Shown: positions 15,241 through 24,647, numbered from the stretch's first letter. The stretch: 47,426 nt of DNA from Clostridiales bacterium (GCA_029012285.1 JAQXLU010000163.1:1-47426); one strand, 5' to 3'. Numbers and translations are program-made. The notes: a model not told the origin generated them from the letters alone.

Positions 15241-16869
15241 ATGAGAACCATCTATACCGGCGGGCAGGTTTTCACCGGGGCGCTGCCGCTCCAGGAGGCA
15301 TTCATCGTCGAGGACGGGCGCTTCGTTGCCGTGGGCAGCACGCAGGACATGCTTTCCCTGCGCACGGCGAACGACGCCCTCGTGCCGCTGGAGGGACGCT
15401 TCGTCTGCCCCGGCTTCAACGACAGCCACATGCATTTGGTCAACTACGGCAACACCATGGAGCAGTGCGACCTGACCGGCCCGGCCACAGCCTCGCTAAC
15501 AGCGCTCCAGGTCGCCCTGCGTCATTTCGCCCGCAGCCGGCAGCCCGCCCCGACAGCCTGGCTGATGGGGCGCGGCTGGAATCAGGATTACTTCACCCCC
15601 GCCACGGGCATCCCCACCAGGCACGACCTGGACGCGGTGTCCACCGAGTACCCGGTGTGTATCACCCGCTGCTGCGGGCACTGCCTGGTGGTGAACACCC
15701 GCGCGCTGACGCTGCTGGGCATCGACGGAAGCACCCCCTCCCCCGAGGGTGGCGAAATCGTCAAGGACGCGCAGGGCCAGCCCACCGGCGTCTTTCTGGA
15801 CAACGCCATGACGCTGGTACACGCCCGCCTCCCCCGCCCCACCAAGGAGGACATCAAGCGGATGATCCGCAACGCCAGCGCGGCCCTGAACCGCTACGGC
15901 GTGACCTCCGTGCAGACGGACGATCTGTGCGCCTTCGACAGCGTGACCTGGCAGGAGGTGCTCTCTGCCTACCGCGAGGTGGAGGCGGAGGGCAGCCTGA
16001 CGGTGCGCGTGTATGAGCAGAGCCAATTCACGGATGCACAGAGCCTGCGCGCCTTCCTGGACAGCGGCCTCACCACCGGCAGCGGCAGCGCCATGTTCCG
16101 CATCGGCCCGCTGAAAATGCTGGGCGACGGCTCCCTGGGCGCGCGGACAGCCTATCTGTCCGGCGCCTACGCCGACGACCCATCCACCCAGGGCCTGGCC
16201 ATCTTCACCCAGGAGCAGTTCAACGAAATGATCTCCCTGGCCAACGAGCATGGCATGTCCGCCGCCATCCACGTCATCGGGGACGGCATCCTGGATCGGG
16301 TGCTGAACGCCTACGAATACGCCTTCGCCCGCTGCCTCCGGCAGGATCATCGCAGCAGTCTGATCCATGTACAGCTCACTCGCCCCGACCAGCTGGAGCG
16401 CATCCGCCAAATGAACCTCCACGCCCATGTGCAGGCCATCTTCATCGACTATGACGCGCGCATCGTCCGCGAGCGGGCCGGGGAAGCGCTATCCAGCACC
16501 AGCTATGCCTTTCACACCCTGCGCGCGATGGGCGTGCATGTCTCCAACGGCACGGATTGCCCGGTGGAGAACCCCAACCCCATGCGCGGCTTGCAATGCG
16601 CTGTGACCCGCCAGCCCCTGGACGGCAGCTTGCCCCCCTACCGCCCGGAGGAGGCCTTCACCGTAGAGGAAGCGCTGCAAAGCTACACCGCAGAGGGCGC
16701 CTTTGCCTCCTTCGAGGAGGACTTCAAGGGGCAGATCGCACCCGGTATGGCGGCGGATTTCGTCCTTCTGGACAATAGCCCCTTCACCGTATCGCCCCAG
16801 GACATCCACCGCATCCGCACCCTTCAAACCTACCTGAACGGCCAGTGCGTATACAGCGCCCAGGCATAA
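15241..16869 (+). CDS. YtcJ-like metal-dependent amidohydrolase
   Basis: A 542-residue protein of the amidohydrolase_3 group. The N-terminal and C-terminal segments form the small beta-sandwich around the barrel. GFNDSHMHLVNYG carries the metal-binding H63 and H65; later blocks are LMGRGWNQDYF, GDGSLGARTAYLSG, HVIGDGILDRVLNAYE and SNGTDCPVENPNPMRGLQCA. GMAADFVLLDNSPF near the C-terminus is typical. The substrate of this group is mostly unknown (formamides and N-substituted compounds have been reported). It starts 18 bases after the lyase gene with GGGAGG upstream and ends at a terminator, so it forms a two-gene operon with it. No signal peptide, so it acts in the cytoplasm. Confidence 0.88.
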   Translation: MRTIYTGGQVFTGALPLQEAFIVEDGRFVAVGSTQDMLSLRTANDALVPLEGRFVCPGFNDSHMHLVNYGNTMEQCDLTGPATASLTALQVALRHFARSRQPAPTAWLMGRGWNQDYFTPATGIPTRHDLDAVSTEYPVCITRCCGHCLVVNTRALTLLGIDGSTPSPEGGEIVKDAQGQPTGVFLDNAMTLVHARLPRPTKEDIKRMIRNASAALNRYGVTSVQTDDLCAFDSVTWQEVLSAYREVEAEGSLTVRVYEQSQFTDAQSLRAFLDSGLTTGSGSAMFRIGPLKMLGDGSLGARTAYLSGAYADDPSTQGLAIFTQEQFNEMISLANEHGMSAAIHVIGDGILDRVLNAYEYAFARCLRQDHRSSLIHVQLTRPDQLERIRQMNLHAHVQAIFIDYDARIVRERAGEALSSTSYAFHTLRAMGVHVSNGTDCPVENPNPMRGLQCAVTRQPLDGSLPPYRPEEAFTVEEALQSYTAEGAFASFEEDFKGQIAPGMAADFVLLDNSPFTVSPQDIHRIRTLQTYLNGQCVYSAQA

Positions 16870-16873
16870 AGCA

Positions 16874-16907
16874 AGGCTGCACCGACACGCTCGATGCAGC
16901 CTTTTTG
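16874..16907. terminator. Terminator between the amidohydrolase and pncB
   Basis: AGGCTGCA (16874-16881) pairs with TGCAGCCT (16895-16902) and TTTTT follows on the plus strand. Read in reverse the same stem is followed by TGCTTTATG, so it may also serve pncB, which ends 31 bases away. Confidence 0.75.
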
Positions 16908-16938
16908 TATGGTTTTACTCTGCTTCTTTCCGTGGGTC

Positions 16939-18390
16939 TCATTGCCCCTGCGCCTTCGCCGCCTCCAGCAGCGCGCGCTTGCAATCCCAAAGCCGCTGCG
17001 ACAGATCCACATAATACGTGTGCGGATTCTCAAACCGCTTGACTTCATCCCACAGCGTGCCCACCTGCTGCTTGCAGTAGCTGCGAATCTCCCGCAATGT
17101 CGGAAGCTGGTACACCAGCTTGCCGCCAAGGAAGATGGGCGCTTGCAATTCGCGCACGGTGAAATTCGTCAGCTCCTTGGTTTTCCAGGTGGCGGCGGGG
17201 TCGAAGATGGTGTGCGGCTGGGTCGGGTCAATGGTTTCGTCCCGCAGGGTCAATTCGTCCGCGATGGCCTTGCCGCTCTCGTTGTCGTAGAGCCGGTACA
17301 GGCGCTTGAAGTGGGGATTGGTGATCTTCGCCACATTCTCGCTCACCTTGATGCGCGGCACGACCGTGCCGTCCGCCTCCTCCACCGCAACCAGCTTGTA
17401 CACGCCCCCGAACACCGGCGTGGACTTGCTGGTAATCATCCTTTCGCCCACGCCGAAGGTGTCCACCTGTGCCCCCTGCATCAGCAAATCGCGGATGAGG
17501 TATTCATCCAGGCTGTTGGACGCGGTGATCTTGCAGTTGGGCAGCCCGGCCTCGTCCAGCATCCGCCGGGCCTTCTTGGATAAATAGGAGATGTCGCCGG
17601 AATCCAGGCGGATGGCGCAGTTGGTGATCCCCCGGGGCAGCAGCACCTCCTTGAAGGCGCGGATGGCGTTGGGGATGCCGGATTTGAGCGTGTTGTAGGT
17701 ATCCACCAGGAGCGTGGCGTTGTTGGGGTACATCTCGCAGTAGGTGCGGAAGGCCTCGTACTCGGAGTCGAACATCTGCACCCAGGCATGGGCCATGGTG
17801 CCGCCCGCGGGCACGCCGTACATTTCGTCAGTCAGGGTGCAGGCCGTGCCCGCCACGCCGCCGATGTAGGCCGCCCGTGCGCCGATGATCGCGCCATCCG
17901 CGCCCTGAGCCCGGCGGGAGCCGAATTCCAGCACCGTGCGTCCCTGGCTGGCCCGGACGATCCGGTTGGCCTTGGTGGCAATCAGCGACTGGTGGTTGAT
18001 GGATAACAGCACATAGGTTTCGATCAGCTGCGCCTCGATGGCGGGGGCGCGCACGGTGAGGATGGGCTCATTGGGGAACACCGGTGTGCCCTCGGGGACG
18101 GCGTAGATGTCGCCGGTGAAGCGGAAGTGGCGCAGATAGTCCAGGAAGTCCTCGTCAAACTGACCCTTGGCGCGCAGATAGGCGATGTCCGCCTCGGTGA
18201 AGTGGAGCTGCTGGATGTACTCGACGATCTGCTCCAGGCCGGCGGCGATGGCGAAGCCGCCCCCGTCAGGCACGCTGCGAAAGAACACGTCGAAAATCAC
18301 GTTCTTCTTATAAAAGCCGTTGCGGAAGTAGCCGTTGCTCATGGTGACCTCGTAGAAGTCAAAGAGCATGGAAAGGTTGCGATCAGCCAT
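16939..18390 (-). CDS. pncB: Nicotinate phosphoribosyltransferase
   Basis: A 483-residue enzyme starting at the ATG at 18390 with AGGAGG upstream. It shows the family's blocks in order: LFDFYEVTMSNGYF, VFFRSVPDGGGFAIAAGL, GSRRAQGADGAIIGARAAYI, LLVDTYNTLKSGIPNAI, AIRLDSGDISYLSKKAR and FGVGERMITSKSTPVFGGVYKL. It joins nicotinate to phosphoribosyl pyrophosphate to make nicotinate mononucleotide, with ATP. It lies 13 bases downstream of the nicotinamidase gene, so the operon carries two consecutive steps of the Preiss-Handler route from nicotinamide to NAD. Confidence 0.95.
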   Translation of the reverse strand: MADRNLSMLFDFYEVTMSNGYFRNGFYKKNVIFDVFFRSVPDGGGFAIAAGLEQIVEYIQQLHFTEADIAYLRAKGQFDEDFLDYLRHFRFTGDIYAVPEGTPVFPNEPILTVRAPAIEAQLIETYVLLSINHQSLIATKANRIVRASQGRTVLEFGSRRAQGADGAIIGARAAYIGGVAGTACTLTDEMYGVPAGGTMAHAWVQMFDSEYEAFRTYCEMYPNNATLLVDTYNTLKSGIPNAIRAFKEVLLPRGITNCAIRLDSGDISYLSKKARRMLDEAGLPNCKITASNSLDEYLIRDLLMQGAQVDTFGVGERMITSKSTPVFGGVYKLVAVEEADGTVVPRIKVSENVAKITNPHFKRLYRLYDNESGKAIADELTLRDETIDPTQPHTIFDPAATWKTKELTNFTVRELQAPIFLGGKLVYQLPTLREIRSYCKQQVGTLWDEVKRFENPHTYYVDLSQRLWDCKRALLEAAKAQGQ

Positions 18391-18403
18391 ATCGTTCCTC
18401 CTG

Positions 18404-18925
18404 TCAGATGATGTCAATCTGGAGGGAAGCCATCACATCCAGCGCCTTCTGATGCAGCGAAGCGTCGTTGGATGCGCACAAGGCCGCGTTGACGCAAATG
18501 TCCGCCTCGGGCAGAGCCGCCTTGGCCAGCACCGCGTTGGAAATGACGCAGATGTTGGTCACCACGCCGCACAGCTCGATGGCGTCATACCGCTTTTCCT
18601 GCAAGCAGGCCAACAGCGCTCGCGAGCCAAAGGTGTCCTTGCAAAGCACCGTGTCGCCCGCCTGACATTCCTCAGCCACCGCGCCGTACAGACCGTGGCC
18701 CGCCGTGCCGCGGATGCAGTGGGGCACGGGCAGATACCGTCCCTCCCGGGTGGAGAGGTAGTCGGCCTCATGGGTGTCCAGGGTGAAGATCACATCCTCG
18801 CCCTGATTCCGCGCCTGGCGGATGCGCGATGCAATCCCCGCCTCCAGCGCGGCTGCAGCGGGATTCCCCAGGCTGCCTGTGACGAAATCCACCTGATAAT
18901 CCACCACGATCAAGCACTTTTTCAC
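18404..18925 (-). CDS. pncA: Nicotinamidase
   Basis: A 173-residue cysteine hydrolase of the isochorismatase fold that converts nicotinamide to nicotinate and ammonia. The catalytic triad is visible: D9 in VVDYQVDF, a lysine in LCKDTFGS, and the nucleophile in GVVTNICVISNA. TLDTHEADY and HCIRGTAGHGL are the metal-binding and substrate-loop segments. It starts at a GTG (18925), ten bases after TTGGAGG; there is no closer ATG. The frame stays open far upstream, across the minus strand of the neighbouring phosphorylase gene, but that part is not coding. It is the first gene of the pncA-pncB operon. Confidence 0.93.
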   Translation of the reverse strand: MKKCLIVVDYQVDFVTGSLGNPAAAALEAGIASRIRQARNQGEDVIFTLDTHEADYLSTREGRYLPVPHCIRGTAGHGLYGAVAEECQAGDTVLCKDTFGSRALLACLQEKRYDAIELCGVVTNICVISNAVLAKAALPEADICVNAALCASNDASLHQKALDVMASLQIDII

Positions 18926-18962
18926 AGGGGGTGTACCTCCAATATGATTGTTTACCAGCTTC

Positions 18963-19017
18963 ATTATACATGAGGCAGGACGCTTCGTAAAGAGATTGTG
19001 ACGCTTTTGACAATCTC
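18963..19017 (-). promoter_or_regulatory. pncA promoter with an upstream inverted repeat
   Basis: On the minus strand: TTTACG (18986-18991), 17-base spacer, TATAAT (18963-18968). Directly upstream of the -35 box lies a perfect inverted repeat, GAGATTGT (18992-18999) and ACAATCTC (19010-19017), separated by ten bases. It could bind a dimeric regulator of NAD salvage or of the divergent phosphorylase gene, whose promoter starts 37 bases further on. I cannot match it to a known operator. Confidence 0.55.
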
Positions 19018-19053
19018 CGTAGAAATATTGCCCTGCGCTTCCATGCAAACGCA

Positions 19054-19082
19054 TTGAAAAAAGACGTGATCTATGGTACAAT
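19054..19082 (+). promoter_or_regulatory. Promoter of the GH94 phosphorylase gene
   Basis: TTGAAA (19054-19059), 17-base spacer, TACAAT (19077-19082). The transcript would have an untranslated leader of about 80 bases, in which CCCCT and AGGGG (19093-19113) can form a small hairpin. I see no riboswitch signature in it. Confidence 0.72.
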
Positions 19083-19168
19083 GCCCACGAAGCCCCTCGT
19101 TCTGAAAAGGGGTATGGTGTCGCTTTCCGAAATCGTTTTAGACCCCCATTCAAAGGAGGAACACGAAC

Positions 19169-21562
19169 ATGCAGTATGGCTATTTCAACGATCAGGCGCG
19201 GGAGTACGTCATCACCGACCCCCGCACGCCCATGGCCTGGGCGAACTACCTGGGCAGCCCCGACTACGGCGCAATCGTCACCCAGAATGCCGGCGGCTAT
19301 TCCTTTGTGAAGTCCGGCGCAAACGGCCGCATCCTGCGCTACACCTTCAACCAGTTTGACGAGCCCGGCCGCTATGTCTACCTGCGGGACGACGAAAGCG
19401 GCGATTACTGGTCCGCCTCCTGGCGGCCGGTGGAAAAGCCCCTCGACCAGTATAAAACCATCACCCGCCACGGCACCTCCTACACGGAGATCGAGAGCGA
19501 ATACGCGGGCATCAAGTCCGCCGTGCTCTACTATGTGCCCCTGAACGCCACCCACGAGGTCTGGCGCGTAAAGGTCACCAACACCTCCGACAGGGTGCGT
19601 ACCATCTCCGCCATGTCCTACTGCGAATTGACCACCGAGAGCAATTACGAGCAGGATCTGGTCAATTTGCAGTATACCCAGTTCATCACCAACACCACCT
19701 TTGAGGGCGACTGCCTGGTGGAGCACATCAACCGCTTCTGCGGGGTGAACGAACAAGGCGAAAACGGCCGGGAGCGCGTCTTTGCCCTGGCTGGCGCGCC
19801 GGTGAAGAGCTACTGCGGCCGCCGCGAAAGGTTCCTGGGCGTGAACCGCTTCCGCAACCCCCAGGCGGTGATCGACGGCGATCTGGGCAATCAGCTCAAC
19901 TTCAACGGCAACCCCTGCGGCTCGCTCCATGCCCAGCTGGTGCTTGAGCCCGGTGAGAGCCGGACCATCGCCTTTCTGCTGATGCAAAAGGCCCCCTCCG
20001 CCGCCCGTGAGGTCATTGCCCGCTATGCGGATGTGGAAAAGACCGTCGAGGGCGAATTGAAGGAGCTCATCGCCTACTGGCACGGCAAGCTGTCCGCGCT
20101 GGTGGTCAACACCCCCGATGCTAACTTCAACACCATGCTCAACACCTGGAACGCCTTCCAGTGCTTCACCACCTTTGTGTGGAGCCGCGCCGCCAGCCTG
20201 ATCTACTGCGGCCAGCGCAACGGCCTGGGCTACCGCGACACCGTGCAGGACATCCAGGGCATCATCCACCTTGACCCCGAAATGGCCAAGGAGCGCTTGG
20301 TGTTCATGCTCAGCGCCCAGGTGCACCACGGCGGCGGCTTGCCACTGGTGAAGTTCGACCACAACGCGGGCCACGAGGATACCCCCGAGGACGACAGCTA
20401 CGTCCGCGCCACCGGGCATCCCCACTACCGCGCCGACGACGCGCTGTGGCTCTTCCCCACCGTGTACAAGTATGTGGCGGAAACCGGCAACAAGGCCTTC
20501 CTGGATGAGGTGATCCCCTACGCCGACAAGGACGAAGGCACCGTGCTGGATCACCTCAAGCGGGCCATCGACTTCTCCATGAACCACCTGGGCGCGCACG
20601 GCATGCCCGCCGGCCTCCATGCCGACTGGAACGACTGCCTGCGCCTGGGCGCTGCGGGCGAATCCTCCTTCGTCGCCATGCAGCTGTACTACGCCATCAA
20701 CGTGCTGGACGAATTGATGCCCGACACCCCCGAGAACGCCGAGTACCGCCAGTACCTGCACGAGAAGGCCAAGGAGCAAAAGGCGCTCATCAACCAGCAT
20801 TTCTGGGAGGACGACCGCTTCCGCCGGGGCTACTCCGAGGAGGGCGCGATCATCGGCTCCAAGCACGACCTCGAGGCCTCCATGTGGATGAACCCCCAGT
20901 GCTGGGGCGTGATTTCCCGCCTGTCCACCCCCGAGCAGGCAGAAAAGTCCATGCAGACCGTCTATGACCAGCTCAACACCCCCTGGGGCGTGGAGGTCAT
21001 GGGCCCCTGCTACAAGGAACACTACTTCGACGGCGCGCTGATGAAGCTGTTCAACCCCACCACCAAGGAGAACGGCGGCATCTTCTGCCAGCCCCAGGGC
21101 TGGGCGATCCTGGCCGAGTCCCTGCTGGGCCACGGCGGACGCGCGTTTGAGTACTTCACCGAGTCCTGCCCGGCTGCCTACAACGACCGCGCCGAGCTGC
21201 GCGAGGTGGAGCCCTATGTGCACAGCCAGTTCATCGAGGGGCATGAGTCCCCCCAGCCCGGTCGCGCCCATGTGCATTGGCTGACCGGCACGGCCTCCAC
21301 CGTGATGGTGGGCTGCGTGGAGGGCATCTGCGGCCTGCGCCCCACCCCCGAGGGCCTGGTCATCAGCCCCGCCATCCCCGCTAAGTGGGACGGCTTCACC
21401 ATGGACAAGACCTTCCGTGGCAAGCGGCTGCACATCGTGGTGGACAACAGCGCCCATCATGAGGGTGGCGTGCAGAAGGTGCTGGTGAACGGTGCGGAGG
21501 TTGCCGGCGTGCTGACCGACGACGTGCTGACCGACGGTTGCCAGATCACCGTGGTGATGTAA
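19169..21562 (+). CDS. GH94 disaccharide phosphorylase (cellobiose phosphorylase-like)
   Basis: A 797-residue cytoplasmic enzyme covering the full GH94 length. The N-terminal beta-sandwich opens with MQYGYFNDQAREYVITDPRT and contains NAGGYSF, YVYLRDDESGDYWSASW and EYVAL-free linker regions; the (alpha/alpha)6 catalytic domain begins near residue 310. GLHADWNDCLRLG (about 482-494) contains the ADWND motif where the general acid lies, GLGYRDTVQDIQG is the subsite segment, and HWLTGTASTVMVG is near the C-terminus. GH94 enzymes split beta-linked disaccharides with phosphate to a sugar 1-phosphate and a free sugar, saving ATP. Cellobiose is the most likely substrate; chitobiose or laminaribiose cannot be excluded. 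No sugar transporter lies beside it. Confidence 0.9.
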   Translation: MQYGYFNDQAREYVITDPRTPMAWANYLGSPDYGAIVTQNAGGYSFVKSGANGRILRYTFNQFDEPGRYVYLRDDESGDYWSASWRPVEKPLDQYKTITRHGTSYTEIESEYAGIKSAVLYYVPLNATHEVWRVKVTNTSDRVRTISAMSYCELTTESNYEQDLVNLQYTQFITNTTFEGDCLVEHINRFCGVNEQGENGRERVFALAGAPVKSYCGRRERFLGVNRFRNPQAVIDGDLGNQLNFNGNPCGSLHAQLVLEPGESRTIAFLLMQKAPSAAREVIARYADVEKTVEGELKELIAYWHGKLSALVVNTPDANFNTMLNTWNAFQCFTTFVWSRAASLIYCGQRNGLGYRDTVQDIQGIIHLDPEMAKERLVFMLSAQVHHGGGLPLVKFDHNAGHEDTPEDDSYVRATGHPHYRADDALWLFPTVYKYVAETGNKAFLDEVIPYADKDEGTVLDHLKRAIDFSMNHLGAHGMPAGLHADWNDCLRLGAAGESSFVAMQLYYAINVLDELMPDTPENAEYRQYLHEKAKEQKALINQHFWEDDRFRRGYSEEGAIIGSKHDLEASMWMNPQCWGVISRLSTPEQAEKSMQTVYDQLNTPWGVEVMGPCYKEHYFDGALMKLFNPTTKENGGIFCQPQGWAILAESLLGHGGRAFEYFTESCPAAYNDRAELREVEPYVHSQFIEGHESPQPGRAHVHWLTGTASTVMVGCVEGICGLRPTPEGLVISPAIPAKWDGFTMDKTFRGKRLHIVVDNSAHHEGGVQKVLVNGAEVAGVLTDDVLTDGCQITVVM

Positions 21563-21573
21563 ACGAATCCCCC

Positions 21574-21615
21574 GGAGCAGCGTACTCCCCCAGAGGGTGC
21601 GCTGCTCCCTTTTTT
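21574..21615 (+). terminator. Terminator of the GH94 gene
   Basis: GGAGCAGCG (21574-21582) pairs with CGCTGCTCC (21600-21608), with further pairing possible between the C-run and the GAGGG in the loop, followed by CTTTTTT. It lies 11 bases after the stop codon. Confidence 0.85.
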
Positions 21616-21708
21616 AATCTTCGCCAAAGCAGGAATCCACCCGCGGCAAATCGAATATGACAGATTATCGCATTTTTCGACCAGTTGAACGAAAGGGAGT
21701 GACCTTCT

Positions 21709-24582
21709 ATGTCCCTGCATGCAGGAGAACATCTGCACGGCTTCACCGTGGACCGCGTCCGCCAGGTCGCGGAGCTTTCCGCCAGCCTGGTGGAGATGTC
21801 CCATGACAAAACCGGCGCAAAGCTGGTATGGGTGGACAACGGTGAAACCAACAAGCTCTTTTCCATCGCCTTCAAGACATTGCCGGAGGATTCCACCGGC
21901 GTGTTCCACATCCTGGAGCACTCGCTGCTGTGCGGCAGCGACAAGTTCCCGGTGAAGGAGCCCTTTGTCGAGCTGCTCAAGTCCTCCATGAACACCTTCC
22001 TCAACGCCATGACCTTCCCGGATAAGACCATGTACCCCGTGTCCTCCCGCAACGAGCAGGATTTCATGAACCTGACCGAGGTGTACCTGGATGCGGTGTT
22101 CGCCCCGGCCATCCTGCATAACCGCAACATCTTCTACCAGGAAGGCTGGCACATCGAGCTGGACAGCCCCGACAGCACCCCTACCTACAAGGGCGTGGTG
22201 TTCAACGAGATGAAGGGCGCGCTGTCCTCCGTGGGCGGTGTGATCGAGCAGGGCATGCGGGGGGCAATGTTCCCCGACACCTGCTATGGCTTCAACTCCG
22301 GCGGCGACCCCCGCGTCATCCCCACGCTGACCTATGAGCAGTTCCTGAATATGTACCGCCGCTACTACCATCCCTCCAACAGCCTGATCTGGCTGGACGG
22401 CGCAGTGCCGCTTGATCGGGTGCTAACGCTCATCGACGGCTACCTGAGCCGCTTTGAGCGCTCGGAGGAAAGGCACGACATCGCGTTGCAGACCCCCGTC
22501 ACCTGCGAAAGGACGCAGTTCTACGAGGTGTCTGCGGCAGACGGCACCCAGAACAAGGCCATGCTGAGCCTGGGCAAGATCGTCGGCACGTGGCAGGACG
22601 TGCATCGCACCTACGCGGTGGATATCCTCTCCGACGCCCTCACCGGCAGCAATGAAGCGCCCCTCAAGCGGGCGCTGCTCTCCTCCGGGCTCTGCCAGGA
22701 CATGGACATGACCGGGATTGGCGACTCTGCCCAGTCCGTCATGGTGCTGACCGTCAAGAACATCGACCCGGAAAACGCTCCAGCCATCCGGGCGCTCATC
22801 CGCAAAATCTGCGCGGAGCTGTGCGAGAAGGGCATCGGCAAGGATGAGCTGCTGGCCTCCATCAACCGCTACGAGTTCCGCTTGCGCGAGCCCAGCGAGC
22901 CCGCCGGGCTGATGCGCAACATCATGGCGCTGAACACCTGGCTCTACGGCGGCGACCCGCTGACTGCGCTCATCTACGACGACGCCTTCCTGGAGCTGCG
23001 CGCGATGGCCGAAAACGGCGGCTTCGAGCAGCTCCTGCACGAGCTGCTGGTGGATGAGGACGGGCTGCTGGTGATGCACACCCTGCCCTCTACCACCCTG
23101 GGCGAGGAGATGCGCGCCGAGGAAGCTGCCCGACTATCCGAGATTTCCGCCAGGTGGACGGCGCAGGAGAAGGCCGCCATCCTGGAGATGAACGAGCAGC
23201 TCCACGCCTGGCAGCAAACCCCCGATACCCCCGAGCAGCTGCGCACGCTGCCCATGCTCGACATCCGGGAGGTCAGCCCCGACCCGGCGCTGCTCCACAC
23301 CGAGGAGGCCACCGTCGGCGGCGTGACCGTGCTGACCCACAGGGCCGCCACCAACGGCATCGTCCACCTGAATTTGTATTTCAACCTGAGCGACTGCACC
23401 CTGGAGGAGCTCTGCGTGTTGAACATGCTCAGCCGTCTGCTGGGCGTGCTGCCCACGGCGAAATACAGCGCGCCAGCGTTGCAAAAGGCGGTGAAAACGC
23501 ATTTGGGCCGCCTGAGCTTCTCCCTGGAGGCGAAGGAGAAGCTCGGCTGCACCCAGCGGTGCACCCCCGTGCTGCGGGTGAACTGCTCCGTCATGGCCAC
23601 TCAGCTTGAGCTTGCCCGCGAGCTGATCTGCGAGATCCTGACCGCCACGGACTTCACCGATACCGCGCGCATCCGGGAGATCGCCCTGCAGGTGGATGAG
23701 CAAACCAAGCAGATGTGCATCATGGCGGGCCATGTGCTGGCCATGACGGCCGCTCAGGCGCATTACAGCGCCGCCTGCGCGGTGAACGAGGTGCTGCGCG
23801 GCTATACCGGCGTGCAGTGGCTGCACAATCTGGTGGCGCACTTTGATGAGCAGATTGGCGCCCATGTGGCGCTGCTCCGGGACAAGCTGGCGAAGGCGGC
23901 ATGCCGCGCCCGATTGACCCTGTCGGTGACGGCCAACGTGGACACGGATGTGTCGGCGCTGCTTGCCGCGCTGCCCATGGGCGAGGCCTGTGCGCCAGAT
24001 GCGGCCTATGCCATCCAGCTGCCCCTGAAGCTCGGCATCCGCATCCCCGCGCAGATCGGCTATGGCGTGCTATCCTCCGATCTGGAGGGTGAATGGGATG
24101 GTTCCGCGCTGGTGGCGGCGAATATCCTCAGCCTGAGCTACCTGTGGAACGTTATCCGCGTGCAGGGCGGCGCGTATGGCTGCGGCTTTAACATCGGCCG
24201 GAAAATGGCGGTGGCCTATTCCTACCGTGACCCCACCCCGGGGCGCAGTCTGGACATGTACCGTGGCGCGGCCAGCTTCCTGCGGGAATTCGTCCAGTCC
24301 GGCGAGCCGATCGGCAAGTTCATCATCTCCACCATCGCGGCGACCGAGCCCCTCCTCCCCGCCCGGGACGAGGGCGCCCGCGCCGACGGCGACTGGTTCT
24401 CCGGCAGAACCGAAGAAATGCAGCGCCGTGACCGCGCCGCCATCCTCGCCACAGACGCACAAAAGCTCCTGAGATGGTGCCAGCTGCTGGAGCACATGGC
24501 CCAAAGCGGCGCCGTCTGCGTCGTGGCCCACGACGAAGCCCTCCGGGCCTGCGAAGCCGAAGGCCTTGAAATCGCCGAATAA
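21709..24582 (+). CDS. M16C-family zinc metallopeptidase (presequence-protease-like)
   Basis: A 957-residue protein of the size of the single-chain M16C (insulinase, PreP-like) enzymes. The inverted zinc motif HxxEH is HILEH at residues 67-71, inside FHILEHSLLCGSDKFPVKEPF; the block NTFLNAMTFPDKTMYPVSS that follows is typical of M16C. ALSSVGGVIEQGMRG and the later repeats of the four-domain clamshell follow, and the C-terminal half has GAYGCGFNIG and YRDPTPGRSLDMYRG. There is no signal peptide, so it degrades peptides in the cytoplasm. The start at 21709 has AAAGGGAG about ten bases upstream. It is a single-gene unit between two terminators; I see no convincing promoter in the 90-base gap before it. 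Confidence 0.92.
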   Translation: MSLHAGEHLHGFTVDRVRQVAELSASLVEMSHDKTGAKLVWVDNGETNKLFSIAFKTLPEDSTGVFHILEHSLLCGSDKFPVKEPFVELLKSSMNTFLNAMTFPDKTMYPVSSRNEQDFMNLTEVYLDAVFAPAILHNRNIFYQEGWHIELDSPDSTPTYKGVVFNEMKGALSSVGGVIEQGMRGAMFPDTCYGFNSGGDPRVIPTLTYEQFLNMYRRYYHPSNSLIWLDGAVPLDRVLTLIDGYLSRFERSEERHDIALQTPVTCERTQFYEVSAADGTQNKAMLSLGKIVGTWQDVHRTYAVDILSDALTGSNEAPLKRALLSSGLCQDMDMTGIGDSAQSVMVLTVKNIDPENAPAIRALIRKICAELCEKGIGKDELLASINRYEFRLREPSEPAGLMRNIMALNTWLYGGDPLTALIYDDAFLELRAMAENGGFEQLLHELLVDEDGLLVMHTLPSTTLGEEMRAEEAARLSEISARWTAQEKAAILEMNEQLHAWQQTPDTPEQLRTLPMLDIREVSPDPALLHTEEATVGGVTVLTHRAATNGIVHLNLYFNLSDCTLEELCVLNMLSRLLGVLPTAKYSAPALQKAVKTHLGRLSFSLEAKEKLGCTQRCTPVLRVNCSVMATQLELARELICEILTATDFTDTARIREIALQVDEQTKQMCIMAGHVLAMTAAQAHYSAACAVNEVLRGYTGVQWLHNLVAHFDEQIGAHVALLRDKLAKAACRARLTLSVTANVDTDVSALLAALPMGEACAPDAAYAIQLPLKLGIRIPAQIGYGVLSSDLEGEWDGSALVAANILSLSYLWNVIRVQGGAYGCGFNIGRKMAVAYSYRDPTPGRSLDMYRGAASFLREFVQSGEPIGKFIISTIAATEPLLPARDEGARADGDWFSGRTEEMQRRDRAAILATDAQKLLRWCQLLEHMAQSGAVCVVAHDEALRACEAEGLEIAE

Positions 24583-24585
24583 CAC

Positions 24586-24624
24586 AAAAGGCAATACCGC
24601 ATCTTTCCCGCGGTATTGCCTTTT
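24586..24624. terminator. Bidirectional terminator between the M16C gene and the trpXYZ-type operon
   Basis: A perfect 15-base stem (AAAAGGCAATACCGC at 24586-24600 with its complement at 24610-24624) around a nine-base loop. Its ends supply a T-run in both directions, so it can stop transcripts from both convergent units. Confidence 0.9.
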
Positions 24625-24647
24625 CCTGTGGCGCAAGCCTGAACCCA

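Noticed and set aside
18926-21460. The nicotinamidase frame stays open on the minus strand for about 845 codons upstream, suggesting a giant fused protein.
   Set aside because: The extension is antisense to the complete GH94 gene, has the Val/Gly/His-rich composition of a shadow frame in G+C-rich DNA, and lies upstream of the pncA promoter and ribosome-binding site.
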